Part shown: positions 4,675 through 5,016 of the stretch, piece by piece
How positions within the stretch are numbered: the stretch's first letter is position 1
Layout of the letters: each line of letters starts with the position of its first letter
Assembly (NCBI GenBank): GCA_035541775.1
Contig: DATKMP010000294.1
Span: forward strand, 1-5,016
DNA from: DATKMP01 sp035541775
GTDB taxonomy: Bacteria > Bacteroidota > Ignavibacteria > UBA10030
Direction: 5' to 3'
DNA length: 5,016 bases
Made by a program: the position numbers and the translations under genes
The notes under the pieces: generated by a model
Seen by the model: only the letters and a program-made list of their open reading frames with translations
The model's database searches: none
What the model was told of the DNA's origin: nothing

Positions 4675-4902
4675 ATGGCACCACAAGTATTTGCATATTT
4701 AGCAGCAGGATTAGGCGCGGGACTCGTCATTCTCGGAGCAGCATTCGGCATCGGTAAGTTAGCCGCAGCTGCCATGGAAGCGGCAGGACGTCAACCGGAA
4801 GCAATCGGAAAGATCCAGACCGCGATGATTATCTCTGCAGCGTTGATCGAAGGCGTGACCTTCTTTGCGCTTGCAATCTGTATTCTTCTTGCACTTAAAT
4901 AA
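4675..4902 (+). CDS. atpE: F-type ATP synthase subunit c (F0 c-ring)
   Basis: The 75-residue hairpin has helix 1 at about 5-33 with the Gly/Ala packing pattern (GLGAG, FGIG), the cytoplasmic RQPE loop at 39-42 that contacts gamma/epsilon, and helix 2 at about 48-73. The proton-carrying carboxylate is E59 in ALIEGVTFF. The residue after it is Gly rather than Ser/Thr, and Ile (I26) stands where sodium-type c subunits have Gln, so the ring is predicted to carry protons. Length and motif spacing are standard. The ATG at 4675 is supported by GGAGG. The 61-base gap after atpB is the largest in this gene run and carries a possible extra promoter, in keeping with the need for about ten or more copies per enzyme. 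Confidence 0.97.
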   Translation: MAPQVFAYLAAGLGAGLVILGAAFGIGKLAAAAMEAAGRQPEAIGKIQTAMIISAALIEGVTFFALAICILLALK

Positions 4903-4915
4903 GAAATAGATATCC

Positions 4916-5016
4916 ATGGAATTCCAATTATTTGATCCGAATTTCGGCCTGATTATTTGGACGATCGTTGCGTTCGTCGTTTTTGGGTCGGTGCTGGCAA
5001 AATTTGCCTGGAAACC
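4916..5016 (+). CDS. atpF: F-type ATP synthase subunit b, N-terminal part (3' end outside window)
   Basis: Thirty-three complete codons are visible before the window ends. The beginning FDPNFGLIIWT, a single hydrophobic helix from about residue 11 to 29, then K-F-A-W-K entering the cytoplasm, is the usual N terminus of subunit b. This is the peripheral stalk that anchors F1 to subunit a. The ATG at 4916 is 13 bases after the atpE stop. The preceding bases have no strong Shine-Dalgarno, in contrast to atpE. The c-then-b order matches standard F0 operons, so subunit delta and the F1 genes may follow outside. Confidence 0.92.
   Translation, partial: MEFQLFDPNFGLIIWTIVAFVVFGSVLAKFAWK

Noticed and set aside
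1..5016. Search for tRNA, rRNA, CRISPR arrays, insertion sequences, attachment sites or riboswitches
   Set aside because: No cloverleaf, spaced direct repeats, transposase, terminal inverted repeats or known aptamer pattern was seen. Almost all of the window is accounted for by housekeeping genes.

Overview
The window is ordinary bacterial chromosome and is densely coding. It most resembles the Bacteroidota/Chlorobiota/Ignavibacteriota (FCB) assemblage. That placement is inferred from protein character: a 64-residue bS21 of the type found there, a small SpoU methyltransferase beginning MKKLSH, and an M23 peptidase plus bactofilin pair directly ahead of small AtpZ/AtpI-like genes and the F0 genes. 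I could not run a search, so the phylum is a working guess. I see no tRNA, rRNA, CRISPR array, insertion sequence or other mobile element.

Left part, 1-1584. The window opens inside the 3' end of a metallo-beta-lactamase-fold gene on the + strand. Two of the usual zinc ligands in its visible part are replaced and a third is shifted. Its stop codon touches the stop codon of a convergent SpoU-family RNA methyltransferase gene (283-819, -). Upstream on the - strand come a rho-independent terminator (874-910), rpsU (940-1134) and a zinc-ribbon gene (1165-1584). The zinc-ribbon gene and rpsU look like a two-gene unit that ends at the terminator. rpsU has a GTG start behind an 11-base Shine-Dalgarno match, far stronger than most others here.

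Middle, 1585-1751. This is a divergent regulatory region of 167 bases. It holds a candidate promoter in each direction and two adjacent palindromes that cover the predicted start region of the leftward promoter.

Right part, 1752-5016. A run of seven + strand genes sits with very small gaps: membrane-anchored M23 peptidase, bactofilin, AtpZ, an AtpI-like four-helix protein, atpB (subunit a), atpE (subunit c) and the start of atpF (subunit b). The first two probably form a cell-wall/shape module, with the peptidase acting in the periplasm and the bactofilin polymer organising it from the cytoplasmic side. The rest build the F0 motor of the proton ATP synthase, with the two small membrane proteins as likely assembly or ion-handling accessories. 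The atpB-atpE gap carries a good internal promoter candidate and a strong ribosome binding site, fitting the need for many c subunits per complex.

No wholly new system is evident. The most interesting items are the ligand-poor metallo-beta-lactamase-fold tail, the zinc-ribbon protein with a C-terminal segment resembling the UvrD/PcrA tail, the rpsU ribosome binding site, the palindromes in the divergent region, and the internal atpE promoter.
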